Below are positions 10,381 to 22,264 of a DNA stretch of 64,000 nt, piece after piece. The translations under genes were made by a program, and so were the position numbers. Under the pieces are notes generated by a model that worked only from the letters and a program-made list of their open reading frames with translations, made no database searches and was not told the DNA's origin. Within the stretch, counting starts at the first letter, position 1. Each line of letters starts with the position of its first letter. The stretch covers positions 110,467,677-110,531,676 of the forward strand of contig NC_134542.1 of NCBI RefSeq assembly GCF_050624435.1, given 5' to 3'. This DNA is from Tenrec ecaudatus. Its lineage: Eukaryota; Chordata; Mammalia; Afrosoricida; Tenrecidae.

Positions 10381-12975
10381 ATGGGAGGGTCAAGATGGCC
10401 TCCAAATAGAATCTCCTGCCTGGTACTCATGTTATTAGATCAGAATATTAAGAGGTGAGGAGGCCAATATTTGGAGTCTGGGTGCTAAAAAATAGAATCT
10501 AGTTACTAGGGTCTGGTTCAGAACTCTTGCTATTTTTACCCACAGAAAGATTTGAGAACTCACAGAAACATTCTAAGTTCACTGCATCTGCATGTAGACT
10601 CTGGTAATCCCTTGCCAGGTACAGCAGAATGTTGCCTGCCACCCCTTTGTGGGCCCAAGTCCTGAGACCGGCAGTGAGCAGTAATTTCCCCAGGATGCTG
10701 TCTAAAGGTGCTCGTATACCCAGGCTCACAAAAAGTCTCTGAGAACTAGCCATAAGATATTACACCAGAGTTCCCCTCTCTGCTATTCCCTCTGCTCCTG
10801 CATTCTCTCTCAGGCTTTGCATATCCCTTCCCCAGCCAGCAGGGTAGTGACTATATCTGCCATCCCCTCTCCCAAGCCTTGAACCTGCCAACGTGTGTAA
10901 TGAAAGATAATTAGCCACACATTTGCAGCAATTGAAGGGCCCATGGGATATTTACCCATCAAAAAAGGCAGATCCCGGGAGCACAGCCTGCAGAGCTGTG
11001 TAGCAGAGTACTGGGAGTGACACAGGAGTGCAGATGGAGGAGAATTCAGTTCCATTCAGCCTCAAACCCACTCAAATAATCTGGTTCCCCTTCCATGGGG
11101 GACAGTGTGACACAGCCTTGATAACAGGGCATACCAAGAGACCATTATTTAAATAAATAAATGCTTTTAATCCCAAGCTGTGTTCCTCTGTGTAACTTTG
11201 ATGTAAGCCACCAAAAATGTGGTTCATTAGCATAGCACTAACATAACAAGGCACAGCTTAGGATTTTAACACACACAAAAAAAACCAGGGAAAGCCCACA
11301 AGTTCTAAAAGCCACAGCCCAAGACAAAAAATAGCACTTCCACTTTTGAGGTACACAGAGTCTTTAAAAAATTATAAATACTGCCTAGATATTCCAGACA
11401 CGGACTGTGTCCATGCTCTTCCAACCTGGCCCAGTGGCATATCTACAGTTGATGATTTTAGTACATCCTCTGAGTTCCCTCACCACCGCTGGTTATGGTT
11501 GCTGCGGCACCTCGCCTATAGAGTCGTCTAACCCACCACCATAGTAGGTAGTCCCCAATCCACGCTTATCAATTTCAAAGAGAAAGACCTCAAGGCCCCT
11601 CAGTCTCCTGGGAAAATGGCACCATGTTCTTCCAAAATGACACGAATCAAGTAACATACCTAAACACCCTCAACAAGAAAACAAAATGAAACAGGAGAGG
11701 ACATCCTAAATCTATTTGCACTCATAGAAGAAATTGATGTTGATCTGCCACAAAAAGTAATCTTCAGAATGTTGCTTGGAGTAATACAGGATGTGAGGAC
11801 AGCAATGCAGAATAATGATACAATGATAGAGGGAATGAAATCCATGATAGAGGGGATGAAATCGAAAATAGAAGGGGTTAACTCCACACACCAACGAGAA
11901 ATACAAGAACTAATGGATGAGGTAGGAAAAGTAAAAAAAGAACAAGAAAATTAACATCACCATAAGACTAGAAGAGGTGGAAAATCATACTGCCTATCTT
12001 GAGGACAATCTGGCAAATTGGAAAGACAGTCAAACAAGATAATCAAAGAAGTGAAAGAAAACCTGAGAACAATGACAGATGCTATGAATATGAACACTAT
12101 TGGAATAATTGCTCTACCAGAATAAGACATTACAAAGTAGTCTACAGCTAAAGTAGCCAGGGAATTCCTGGAAGCAAATTTTCCCACCTTAATAAATGAG
12201 AATTAGACAGTCATATAGGAATTAGACTAAATTCCATAAGAAGCAATTAGACTAAAACCCACTTAGACAAAACCCCAGGTGGAATTCACCAAGGCACTTC
12301 ATAGTAAAATTATCCAACTTCAAGGAAACAGAAAAATTTCAGAACAGGAAGAGAATAAAAATAAATCATATACAATGGTGCTCGGTAAAAATATGCTGTA
12401 ACCTATCAGCAGATACCATAAACTGGTGGAGAGAGTGGAGTAACATCTTCCAAAAGCTGAAAGAAAAAAAACACCAGTCCAAGAATCCTCTACCTTACAA
12501 AATGATCTTTATTAAGATAGATAGTGATATAAGAATCTTCCTGGGAAAACTCAAAGAATAATCCTTAAGATACCCAAACCTGTGGAAAATCTTTACCAAC
12601 TCACTGTGATCAGAAGATAATAAGCACAAGCGGGAGACCGCCATAGAGTGCAAGCCATGCAGAAGTCAACATGCCCAAAACAGCTACTGAGATAACATTG
12701 CCTCAGAGAGAAAAGAAGGTAAGAATGAAGCACCCCACCCTACCCCTGCATAAACACAAAACACTGATAACAAAGGAGAGAGGAAAACACTCAACACCAA
12801 AGGTAGAAGATAACGGCAATGAATCCACAGATGGTGCTAATAACTCTGAATGTCAATAGTCTGCACTCACCCATTAAAAGACTAAGGTGAGCAGACTGAC
12901 TCAGAAAACATAACCCGTCAATCTCTAGCCTAGAATAGACATAGCTTAATCTTGCAGGAAAAAAAGAGACTAAGA
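10381..12975 (+). mobile_element. 5' part of a decayed L1: 5' UTR, ORF1 and start of ORF2
   Basis: It starts at gggagggtcaagatggcctc, similar to L1 5' ends. An ORF1-like stretch at about 11,600-12,600 is collinear with 13,700-14,520 of the next copy. It shares, for example, aaacaccctcaacaagaaaa, and the frame at 11,769-11,954 gives a coiled-coil-like run with repeated MIEGMKS. The ORF2 start appears at about 12,835-12,975 (ctgaatgtcaatagtctgca). All frames carry stops. The copy stops abruptly at about 12,975, where a second L1 5' end begins; the rest of ORF2 is missing. Confidence 0.65.
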
Positions 12976-14536
12976 AAACGTCCAGACAAGATGATGACCA
13001 GGAGGCAGATCACTCTGGGAACACCTTGAATATCAGTGAGTAGGGAGATATGGGTGCCAAGTAAGTGTTCTGAGGCTGTTGGTTAATTCCTACAACAGTT
13101 TAGGGTTCTTCCCTGAACTAGACTCCCACCCCATCTTTTGCACCTGTGATGGAGACTCAGGCCTGCCACAGGAACTGCTCCAGCCCCAGCCACCACACTG
13201 CTGTGGAATGCCAAGCCCTGGCTGGCCACAGTGCCCCGAGCACCAGTCGCCCAGCAGAGGCTGGTCCAGCCATGATTAGATACTCCGAATGACACATCAC
13301 CCCACCAGGTGTTCCTTGGCCCCCTAAAAGTCAAGGATGAGCCCTATTTCTGCCCTCCCACCTTCCCTCAGTGCCTCTAGCTGGGAGCAGTGGAACCTCT
13401 CTTTATTCCCTCCCCCCAGAGCTGTGTACTCCTGTGCCCAGTCCAACACTTTCCTTCAGACTGTGGCCTGCACAGCTGCAAACGACCCCTACAAAAGCCT
13501 GAGGTTTGTTGGAGTACAATACATGCTGACCTCAGAGCCTGACAACTGGGAGGGCCATCCAAACCTGCCCTCCAAACAGCAGATTTCCAATAGGCTAGGG
13601 TGAGAGGGAAATCTAGTAGGACAAATGTGAAATGCAACCCCTCGGGAGATGTTGGCTACAGACAGCCTGCAGAAGCATTAATACCAACCTCTCAAAGAGA
13701 GAGCCCAGGTCTTTTTGACTTCTGGGGAAATGGCACTGAATTCTTCCCAAATGACATAAAAAAAGCAATGTGCCTCAACAAACTCAACAAGAAAATAGGA
13801 GACACAAAATCCAATGTCAGAGGATGACCTGAACTTAATGGCAGTCATAGATGAAGCAGACATTGACCTGCTACAGAAAGAAATCTTCAGAGTGTTTCCT
13901 AGAGTCATACAAGATATGAGGGAAGCAATACAGAAAAAGGATGAAATGATAGAAGAGATAAAGGCAACATGCCAAGGGGAAATACAAGAGCTAAGGGAAG
14001 AGATAACAAATGTCGATATCAAAGTCAAAGACTTCACCAAGAGACTTGAGGGGGCAGAAAAATCACACCTAAAGGATAACCAGTGACCTAGACGATAACC
14101 AGGCAGAATTCAACAATCAGGAAAGGCAGTAAAACAAGAAAATCAGAGAGCATTAGAATAATTGGACTACTGCAACAAGACACAACTAAGAAAGTCATTG
14201 ACAAAATAGCGAGGACATTCTTAGAAGAAAACTTCCCCAGCTTAATGAATGAAAACAGGCAACCATTCAGGAAGCAGAAAGAACGCCAGCTAGATTTAAT
14301 CCCAAGAAAAAGTTATAAAGGCATATAATAGCTAAACTATTCAACTTTGAGGCAAAGGAGAAAATCATAAGAGCACTAGGTAAAAAACAAAACACAGTCA
14401 CCTTTAAAGGTACCCAAATAAGAATAGTCTCAGACCTTTCAACAGATACTATCAAGAAGAGGCAAGCGTGGAGTAAAATATTCTGAAAATTGTAGGAAAA
14501 TAACACAAACCCACGGATATGCTATACAGCCAAATT

Positions 14537-15193
14537 TTTTTTAAACGTTTTATTAAGGGTTCATACAACTCTTATCACCATCCATACATATACATACATC
14601 AATTGTATAAAGCACATCTGTACAGTCTTTGCCCTAATCATTTTCTTTTCTTTCTTTCTTTTTTTTTCCCTTTTCTTTTTTTACATTTTATTAGGGACTC
14701 ATACAACTCTTATCACAATCCATACATATACATACATCAATTGTATAAAGCACATCCATACATTCCCCGCCCCATCATTCTCAAAGCATTTGCTCTCCAC
14801 TTAAGCCCTTTGCATCAGGTCCTCTTTTTTTTTCCCCCTCCCTCCCTGCTCCCCCCTTCCTCATGTGCCCTTGGTAATTTATACATCATTATTTTGTCAT
14901 ATCTTGCTCTATCCGGAGTCTCCCTTCCCCCCCTTCTCTGCCGTCCCTCTCCCAGGGAGGAGGTCACATGTGGATCCCTGTAATCAGTTTCCCCTTTCCA
15001 ACCCACTCACCCTACACTCTCCCAGCATCACCCCTCACACCCTTGGTCCTGAAGGTATCATCCACCCTGGATTCCCTGTGCCTCCAGCCCTCATATGCAC
15101 CAGTGTACAACCTCTGCCCTATCCAGCCCTGCAAGGTAGAATTTGGATCATGGTAGTTGGGGGGAGGAAGCATCCAGGATCTGGGGGAAAGCT
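14537..15193 (-). mobile_element. LINE 3' region inserted in L1 ORF1, itself compound
   Basis: TATACAGCCAAATT at 14,523-14,536 recurs at 15,194-15,207, a perfect 14-bp target-site duplication. The L1 ORF1 continues on each side. The insert runs antisense, with the poly-T and AATAAA complement at the left. It contains two copies of the same LINE 3' terminus in tandem: a short one at 14,540-14,640 and a longer one from about 14,680. This suggests a second copy landed in the first, or a tandem transcript was inserted. The pyrimidine-rich ORF over it is not a gene. Confidence 0.85.
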
Positions 15194-15559
15194 TATACAG
15201 CCAAATTATATGCTATATAGCCAAAGATAGACGGAGAAGCAAGAGTCTTCCTGGACAAAGAAAAACACAAAGAATACATTTAAAGAAACCCAGCCCTACA
15301 AAAAAGTTCTGCTGACCTAGTATGAGCAGAAGATCAACATATACCGAGCACAAAGAAGAGGCTGCCACAAAGAACAACTCCCCAGAGGTGAACAATGAGA
15401 AAACAGCCCCCAAGATAGCATTGAATCAATGGTGTAAAGAAGGCAACAATGAACTACACACACATACACAAATATACACATGTGTGTACACAAATACATG
15501 CACAATGAAACGGAGGTAAGAAATCACCAAATACAAAAGGTACAAGCTAACATCACAGC

Positions 15560-18392
15560 GTCCATGGATGGATGTAATAACCCTGAATTATTAATGGACT
15601 GAACTCGGGCATTAAAAGGAAGATACTCACAGACTGGCTTAGAAAACACAACCCATCAATCTGCTGCCTACAGGAGACACATTTTAAGATTAGAGACAAA
15701 ATAGGCTAAGAATCAAAGGCTGGAAGAAATATATCAGGCAAATGGCAACTAAAAAAAACAGGTATTGGAATCCTAATATCGGACAATATTGATTTCTAGA
15801 TGCAAGCCATACAAGAGATAAATATGGGCAATATATAATGCTCAAGGGAACAGTAGATCAAGAATCGGTGGGCTTAATACATTTATATGTGCCCAGTGAA
15901 AGGCCTGTGGAATTCATTGATCAAATGCTCTAAAAGTTTTTTAAAATTACATGCTCAATAATTATAGTAGATGATTTTAATATACTGATTTCCAAGGCCA
16001 CAGATCTAAACATTACAATTAGTCAACTTGACCTGATGGATATTTTCAGAATTCTCTCCATAAATGCCAAAAATTACACATTCTTTTGAAGCTAGAAGAT
16101 AGACCACATGCTGGGCCATAAATTGAATTGTGTAAATTCAAGCACATAGAGATCATACAGAATTCTCCCTGTGACCACTGTGCTACAAGGCTGAAAATAA
16201 ACAAAAGAACGATTAAGAAAACAAGGGCAAACAATTGGAGGATGAATAACTCTCTATTGCAAAAGGAATGCATACTGGCCAGGATCAGAAATGGTTTCTA
16301 GAAACCAATAAGAACCAGAATACAGCATACCAAAACCTTTGGGGCACAGCAAAGGTAGTTATCCGAGGTGGTTTGATAGCAAACTTTGTTTGATACATGC
16401 ACACAGGAAAAAGGAAGAGAGACTGATGATTGATATGCTTGCACAAAACTTAAAGTAGTTAGAGCAGAGTCAACCGGACAATCCTACTAATAGCAAAAGA
16501 AAAGAAATAATAAAAATCTGGGCTGAGATTCATAGAGGCAAAACAAGAAATCAATAAAAAACATTAATGCAGCTAAAAGTTGTTTTTTTGTAAGGATTAA
16601 AAAAATCAACGCACCACTGGCAAACCTAATCTAAGAAAAGAAGCAACAAATTTCAATAGCAAGGATGAGGGATGAAACAGGGGACATTACAAGGGACTCC
16701 CAGAAAGGATAATCACAAAGTACTATGAAAGTTTGTATTCTAATGAATTTAACAATGTGGAAGACAGTTACAAATACTTGGAAAATCAGTCTTTCCCTAG
16801 ATTATCCCAGATAGAGGTCAAGAGCATCAGCAGATGCTTAGCAAAATAAGAAATAGATATGGTTATCAAGAAACTGCCAAAGAAAAAAGGTGCTGGACCA
16901 GATGGCTTCATAGGAGACTTCTACCAAGCATTCACGGAAGAGCTGACACCAATCCTCCACAAATTATTTGAGAGCACAGAAAAAAGAAGACAAACTCCCA
17001 AACTCATTCTACAAAGCCAGTATAAATTTGATACACAAACAGGGAAAGAATCCCACAGAAATAGAACTATAGACCGATATCCCTAATGAACATTGATGAA
17101 AATTTTTTTTTATAAAATATTGGCCAATAGAATACAAAAGTATATAAAACATACCAACCATCACGATTAGGTGGGATTCATTCCAGGAATGCAGGGATGG
17201 TTCAAAATCTGAAAGTCCATCAATATTATTTAGCTCATTGATAAGAAAAATGATAATAACCACATGATAATATTGATAGAAGCAGAAAAAGCATTTGACA
17301 ACATCCAACACGCTCTGTTTAAGAAACTCAAGAAGATAGGAATGGAAAGAAAATTCCTCACATTAATACAAGCTATTTATTAAAGGTCAATAGCCAGCCT
17401 TGTAACCAATGGAGAAAAGACAGTAATAATAATACTGAAAATGGCTCCACTTTTATTTAACATCGTATTGGAGGTCTTAATTAACAACACATGGCAAAGA
17501 AAATATATCAAAAGTATTTGCCTGGGGAAGGAAGAGGTGAAACTATCGCTATTTGCAGATGACATGATTCTATACATTGAAAAATCCCAAAAAGCTGCAC
17601 AAGGGGAGTGCTGGAAGTAATAGAGGAATGCAGAAAAATGGCAGGATACAAGAGCAAGAAACTGCAGTCTATTTGTTTGCAATATACATTGGGCAAGACC
17701 ATGGAAAAGGAGACTAAAAAGGCAGTACCCTCCAAAATAGCCAAGCAAAAACTGAAATATCTAGTGATATACCTGACTCATAAAACAAAAGACATATACA
17801 AGGAAAACTACAGAACACTACTACAGTAAACCAAAAGCATGTCCTATGCTCGTAGTTTGGAAGACTCGATGTAGTAAAGATGCCAATATAAGTTTAATGC
17901 TATCCCAATTCAAATACTAACAACCTTCTTAAAATGGTAAAACTGACCACCAATTTCATAAGGAGAGGGGAAAAAGTTCCGCAGAAGGATGAAATCCAGG
18001 GCTTGCTTTACCTGACTTTAACACTCACGACACAGCCACCGTGGTCAGAACAATGTGGTACTGGACTAATGATACATACTCAGACCAATGGAAAATAACA
18101 GAAAAACTAGCAATAAACCATCAGCATATAGACAAGTGATCTTTGACATGGGCCCCAAAAGTATCAAGTGGGAGGTGGATGGCCTTTTTAATAAGTGGTG
18201 CTGGCAACGAAGGATATCCACTAGCAGAAAAAGTGAAACAAGACCCTTATCTCACCCCATGCACAAGAAGAAAGTCAAGTTGAATTACAGACCTAGAAGT
18301 AAAAGCCCAAACTATCAGGATCAATGAAGGAATTGGGACAAACCTAAGAACCTTGGTGCAGGGAATACATAGCCTAACTGAAATAGGGAAGG

Positions 18393-18434
<42 letters not shown>

Positions 18435-19215
18435 CTGAAATTGACAAGTTGGATATACAATGAATAAAACACCTGTGTGCATCGAACAACTTCACTAAGA
18501 GAGTAACATGAGAACCCACAGCCTGGGAGAGGAATTTCAGCAATGACACAACAGACAAAGGGCTAATTACTAAAATCTACAGTTCCCTCCTAGCCTGTAA
18601 AAAGAAGAAAATATTAAGCCCCCAAAGAAGTGGGCAAAAGACCTGGAAAGAAGTTTCACTAGGAAGGAGACATGAACAGCTAATAAACATATGATCATTA
18701 GTCATCAGAGAAATGGAAATTAAAACAACTATGAGATATCACCTAACATCCTTGAGGATAGCTTAAATCAGAAAATCAGAGAGCAACAAATATTGGAAGG
18801 GATATGGTAAGACAGGAACTCTCCTCCACTGCTGGAGGAGAGCACGGTGGAAATCAATCTGGTGATATTTAAAGCAAATGGAAATTGAGTTATTTTTACA
18901 ACACAGCAATCCTTCCACTGGCCATAGACCCCGAACAGGAAAGATATAGACCACAACCAGTTGTCTGTGCTCCAGTGTTCATTGTGGTGCATTTCATAAT
19001 CCCAAAGAATTGGAAACAACTCAAATTTCTATTGATAAAAGAGTGGATTAGAAAACTCTGGCACATACACATAATGGAGTACTATGCATCCCTAAAAAGC
19101 ATTGATGATCGCATGAAGCACATAGTCTCATGGGAAAAGTTGGAGGAAATTATGCTAAGTGAAGTTAGCCAATCACAAAGGGACAAGTACAACATGAATC
19201 CACTAAAGTAAGTCT
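15560..19215 (+). pseudogene. L1 ORF2 (endonuclease and reverse transcriptase), broken
   Basis: ORF2 encodes the nicking endonuclease and reverse transcriptase that drive L1 retroposition. The endonuclease segment includes CLQETHF at 15,665-15,685, with the catalytic glutamate codon at 15,674-15,676. The reverse transcriptase N-terminal block at 16,859-17,000 reads [17 protein letters not shown], and the active-site box FADDMILY lies at 17,552-17,575. The C-terminal end (IMLSEVSQSQRDKY) is at about 19,145-19,190. Multiple in-frame stops and frameshifts break it into short ORFs, and a CA microsatellite (18,394-18,433) sits in the C-terminal third. Confidence 0.85.
18394..18433. repeat. (CA)20 microsatellite
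   Basis: An uninterrupted CA dinucleotide run of about 40 bp inside L1 ORF2. It also accounts for the valine-cysteine repeats in the minus-strand ORF there. Confidence 0.97.
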
Positions 19216-19376
19216 AATTAACACAGTAGATATAGAAGAAAAACCACTTAACTCACACTATATGGGTTGAGGTACAGGCAATAGGGGGAAGGGGAAAGAC
19301 CAAACCCAATGGTGTACATGTCATCTCAACACAAAGAAGGGGAAGTCGGGGAGGGGTAAAAAAGGGAAAATAAGAG

Positions 19377-20235
19377 ATGATGGCATTCGAGAAGCAGGGC
19401 ACTAATCCACCAGGGGGCGGTATTGTTTTATGTCTCCAAAAAAATGTGAGTGTGCGTGCAGCTATTATGCTGAGTGCAGTTAGTCAAGCGGAGAAGGTCA
19501 AGTACAACTTGAGTCCAACTGAGGTAAGTTCAAATAGCAGTACAGTCACAAGGGAAAATGTGGCCAACGTTCCTTGGACTGAGGACCAGATATTTTGGCA
19601 AGAGCCAGAGCATTACCAATGATCAACACCAGGCTCAGATAGCACCTGTGCTGAAAGGCATCTTGTCCCCACCCCTTTCCTAGGTCTTTAAGGTCCACAG
19701 AGGTGTGGGGGAAGAAAAACATGACGATGGCAACCGGCTATCGGGACAGGGTCTTGTTTGTATTTCTGCAGTACAGGGAGAGCAAGAGAGGACCTCCTTC
19801 CAGTGTGCCAATTCATGAGGGCAATGTATCTGACCCAGAGCAGCTCCCAGACATGACTGCAGTGTAGTCTCAGCTTGAGATGTGACATCTTTTCCCTAGA
19901 TGACAGCCCTTCAGAGCAAGAACCTGAAGATACTGTTCAGGGAGAGTGGCCCGTCTGACCCAGCCACATAGGAGCAACCCAAGGTGGGAGCACAACAAAC
20001 CAGGGATGTGTGCAAAACCTCAAGTCCCTGAAGAATCCCTATGTGGCCTTGTGATTTGGAGGGCAGCACTTGGAACATCATCTGAACTGGTTGCGTATTA
20101 CCCACAAAGGGACCACACTTAAAGACTGAGGGTGTTACTGGGTACGGTTGGAATAGAGAGTCAGCCCCCGCAACCACTACTCATGGGTTCAATAGGCACA
20201 ATTGTATGGTTGAGATATATATATATATATTAAAG
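19377..20235 (+). mobile_element. Second L1 ORF2 terminus and 3' UTR
   Basis: The frame at 19,377-19,622 repeats the L1 ORF2 C-terminus (IMLSAVSQAEKVKYNLSP), already seen about 320 bp upstream at 19,145-19,200. A GC-richer 3' UTR-like stretch follows to about 20,220. This is either the remaining 3' end of the upstream L1 fragment (10,381-12,975) after insertion of the second copy and deletion, or a local duplication. The minus-strand ORFs at 19,688-20,177 have no known domain. Confidence 0.55.
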
Positions 20236-20348
20236 TCATCGAGAGCATGAGAGATAGAAGAGTCAAATAATGGAATCAGACACGTTTCATGGTAACAATG
20301 CTCACCTCAGCCCGCTTGGTGGTCCATGTGGAGAGGTCAAAGGAGGAG

Positions 20349-20350
<2 letters not shown>

Positions 20351-20439
<89 letters not shown>
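20351..20439. repeat. (GA)n microsatellite
   Basis: About 89 bp of uninterrupted GA. It produces Arg-Glu repeat ORFs in two frames that should not be read as proteins. Confidence 0.98.
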
Positions 20440-20440
<1 letters not shown>

Positions 20441-20794
20441 AATCTCTATTGCTAACCCAGGCCTATATACCTTTGCGGGCGGGCAATACCACTAATTACA
20501 GGTAAAGACATATGTCACAGGAAGGGGTTGTATTATAGGTTATACAGCAATGAGAGGGGGACAAGCTAGGGACTTACACGCAATAGGAAGAAGAGGGATT
20601 GGGAGTATACATGTGACAAGACGAGCGGATCGTAGATTCAGGATGGCAGTTTAACTTTGGGTGTCATGGAGCCGGTTTGATCTGTTCTCTGGATCTCCAT
20701 AGAAACCATTAGCCCACATGGAAGAAGCACACCAACCGGTGCGATCACGAGGTGTCAAAGGGACCAGGTATAAGGCATCATGCAAAAAAAAAAA

Positions 20795-20795
<1 letters not shown>

Positions 20796-20857
<62 letters not shown>

Positions 20858-20860
20858 TAT
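20796..20860. repeat. (TA)n microsatellite
   Basis: About 65 bp of almost pure TA after an A-rich stretch, inside the LINE 3' region. It produces Tyr-Ile repeat ORFs on both strands. Confidence 0.97.
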
Positions 20861-21829
20861 ACCATTGTGAATGAAGGGGGAAGTGCAGTGTGGAGACCCA
20901 AGGCCCAAGTGTCGGCCACTGGAGATCCCCTCATAGAGGGGTTTAGGAGAGGAGATGAGTCAGTCAGGGTGCGATGTAGTACCGATGAGGAACACAGCTT
21001 TCCCCCAGATCCTGGATGCTTCCTGCCCCCAACTACCATGATCCGAATTCTACCTTGCAGGGCTGGATAGGGGAGAGGTTGTACACTGGTGCATATGGGA
21101 GCTGGAGGCACAGGGAATCCAGGGTGGATGATACCTTCAGGACCAGGGGTGTGAGGGGCGATGCTGGGTGAGTGGAAGGTGAGTGGGTTGGAAAGGGGGA
21201 ACTGATTACAAGGATCCACATGTGACCTCCTCCTTGGGAGATGGACGGCAGAGAAGGGGGGGAGGGGAGACTCCAGATGGGGCAAGATATGACAAAATAA
21301 TCTATAAATTACCAAGGGCTCATGAGGGAGGGGGTTGCGGGGAGGGAGGGGAAAAAAAAGGAGGAACTGATGCAAAGGGCTTAAGTGGAGAGCAAATGCT
21401 TTGAGAATGATTAGGGCAAAGAATGTATTGATGTGCTTTATACAATTGATGTATGTATATGTATGGATTATGATAAGAGTTGTATGAGCCCCTAATAAAA
21501 TGTAAAAAAAAAAAAAAAAAGAAAGACACCATTATCAGTAGGGTGTAGGCCCACCTACAGGAACCAAGCTAATGGCCACAAGCCTCAGGCAGAAGTAGTC
21601 CATTGTCCCCAGCAGCAGGGCTGAAGAGCAGTCTGTCAGTGATTGCCTGAAGGGAAATAATTTTTATCATTAGCTGCAAGCAGTGTCCCAAGTCTAACAC
21701 ATTTGGGGGGGGAAGACTTGGGAGAAATCTTTCTGTTTACCACAACTGGGCCTGGAGGGGTGGGGTTGGGGTGGGGGTCGGGAGACCACTAGACTGCTCT
21801 GTCCCTGATCACTGGAACTGTTAGGTGGC

Positions 21830-22260
21830 TTAGCCTAGGGAATTGCGAAGTCCATTTTACTCATGCCCAGGAGAGCCAGCTGGATTTTCCCTCTGGTGGG
21901 CGGAGATGGGCGTTACATCTGGAGCAGCCCACCTGGGCCAGGTGACTGCAATTCAGCCAATGGGATCGACCTGGGTCGTTCACCACGCCTCCTCCTGGAA
22001 CCCTTAAGAAGGCAAGAACCAAGAGGGAGAGGGTCTTGCTTGGGTGGTCTGGTCGTCTTCGTGGGTGGAGAGAGATCCTTGGTGACCTGGGGCAGTCTCT
22101 GCCAGGCTGCATGGTCAAAGGAATCCTAATGGGTGCCACATAAAACCTTAAACTTCTTTTAACTCTCATTAAATTCAATTGGATCACGAGCCCGGCTTCG
22201 GCGTGAAATCTTTCTCGCGTGGAGCCAAGGACCGAGGCTGAAATCTAGTCCCGGAGAGAG
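21830..22260 (+). mobile_element. Probable retroviral LTR (class uncertain)
   Basis: The unit is CpG- and GC-richer than its surroundings. It carries a CCAAT-like box (cagccaatgggatc, 21,954-21,967), a TATA-like ccttaagaagg (22,002-22,012), an ATTAAA signal (22,169-22,174) and a downstream G/T-rich, CpG-bearing segment, in the order expected of U3-R-U5. No TG...CA ends or target duplication could be fixed, and no internal region follows. A CpG-bearing host promoter is the alternative. Confidence 0.4.
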
Positions 22261-22264
22261 AGAC

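Larger units (their letters stand above)
12976..19376 (+). mobile_element. Nearly full-length decayed L1 retrotransposon
   Basis: The order is 5' UTR (12,976-13,690), ORF1 (13,690-14,520, continuing at 15,208-15,330 past a nested insertion), intergenic spacer, ORF2 (15,560-19,215) and a 3' end with an A-rich stretch at about 19,360-19,372. The ORF1 frame 13,814-14,086 is acidic and coiled-coil-like. ORF2 shows its endonuclease and reverse transcriptase motifs but many stops and frameshifts. It lies head-to-tail behind another L1 5' fragment, by insertion or local duplication. It is inactive by sequence. Confidence 0.8.
20236..21523 (+). mobile_element. LINE 3' region with A tail, about 1.3 kb
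   Basis: It ends in cctaataaaatgt and an A tail (about 21,506-21,520). The last 640 bp are closely similar to 1,947-2,551 and to the reverse complement of 14,680-15,193. The upstream part (acatggaagaagcacacc at 20,716) matches the reverse complement of the antisense units at 9,840 and 35,120. GA and TA microsatellites interrupt it at 20,351-20,439 and 20,796-20,860. The minus-strand ORF of 206 codons (20,755-21,375) spans the repeat and is not a gene. It may be the 3' UTR of the adjacent L1 or a separate insertion. Confidence 0.7.

Noticed and set aside
20270..20495. Arg-Glu repeat ORFs of 60-70 codons
   Set aside because: They are translations of the GA microsatellite in two frames and have no coding character outside it.
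20755..21375. 206-codon minus-strand ORF, the second longest in the window
   Set aside because: It runs antisense across a LINE 3' region whose related copies (1,947 and 14,680) carry different stops; half its N- and C-terminal parts are repeat-derived.
21860..22260. CpG-bearing host gene promoter with first exon
   Set aside because: The order CCAAT, TATA-like, ATTAAA within about 210 bp fits an LTR better, and no downstream exon is visible. Kept only as an alternative.
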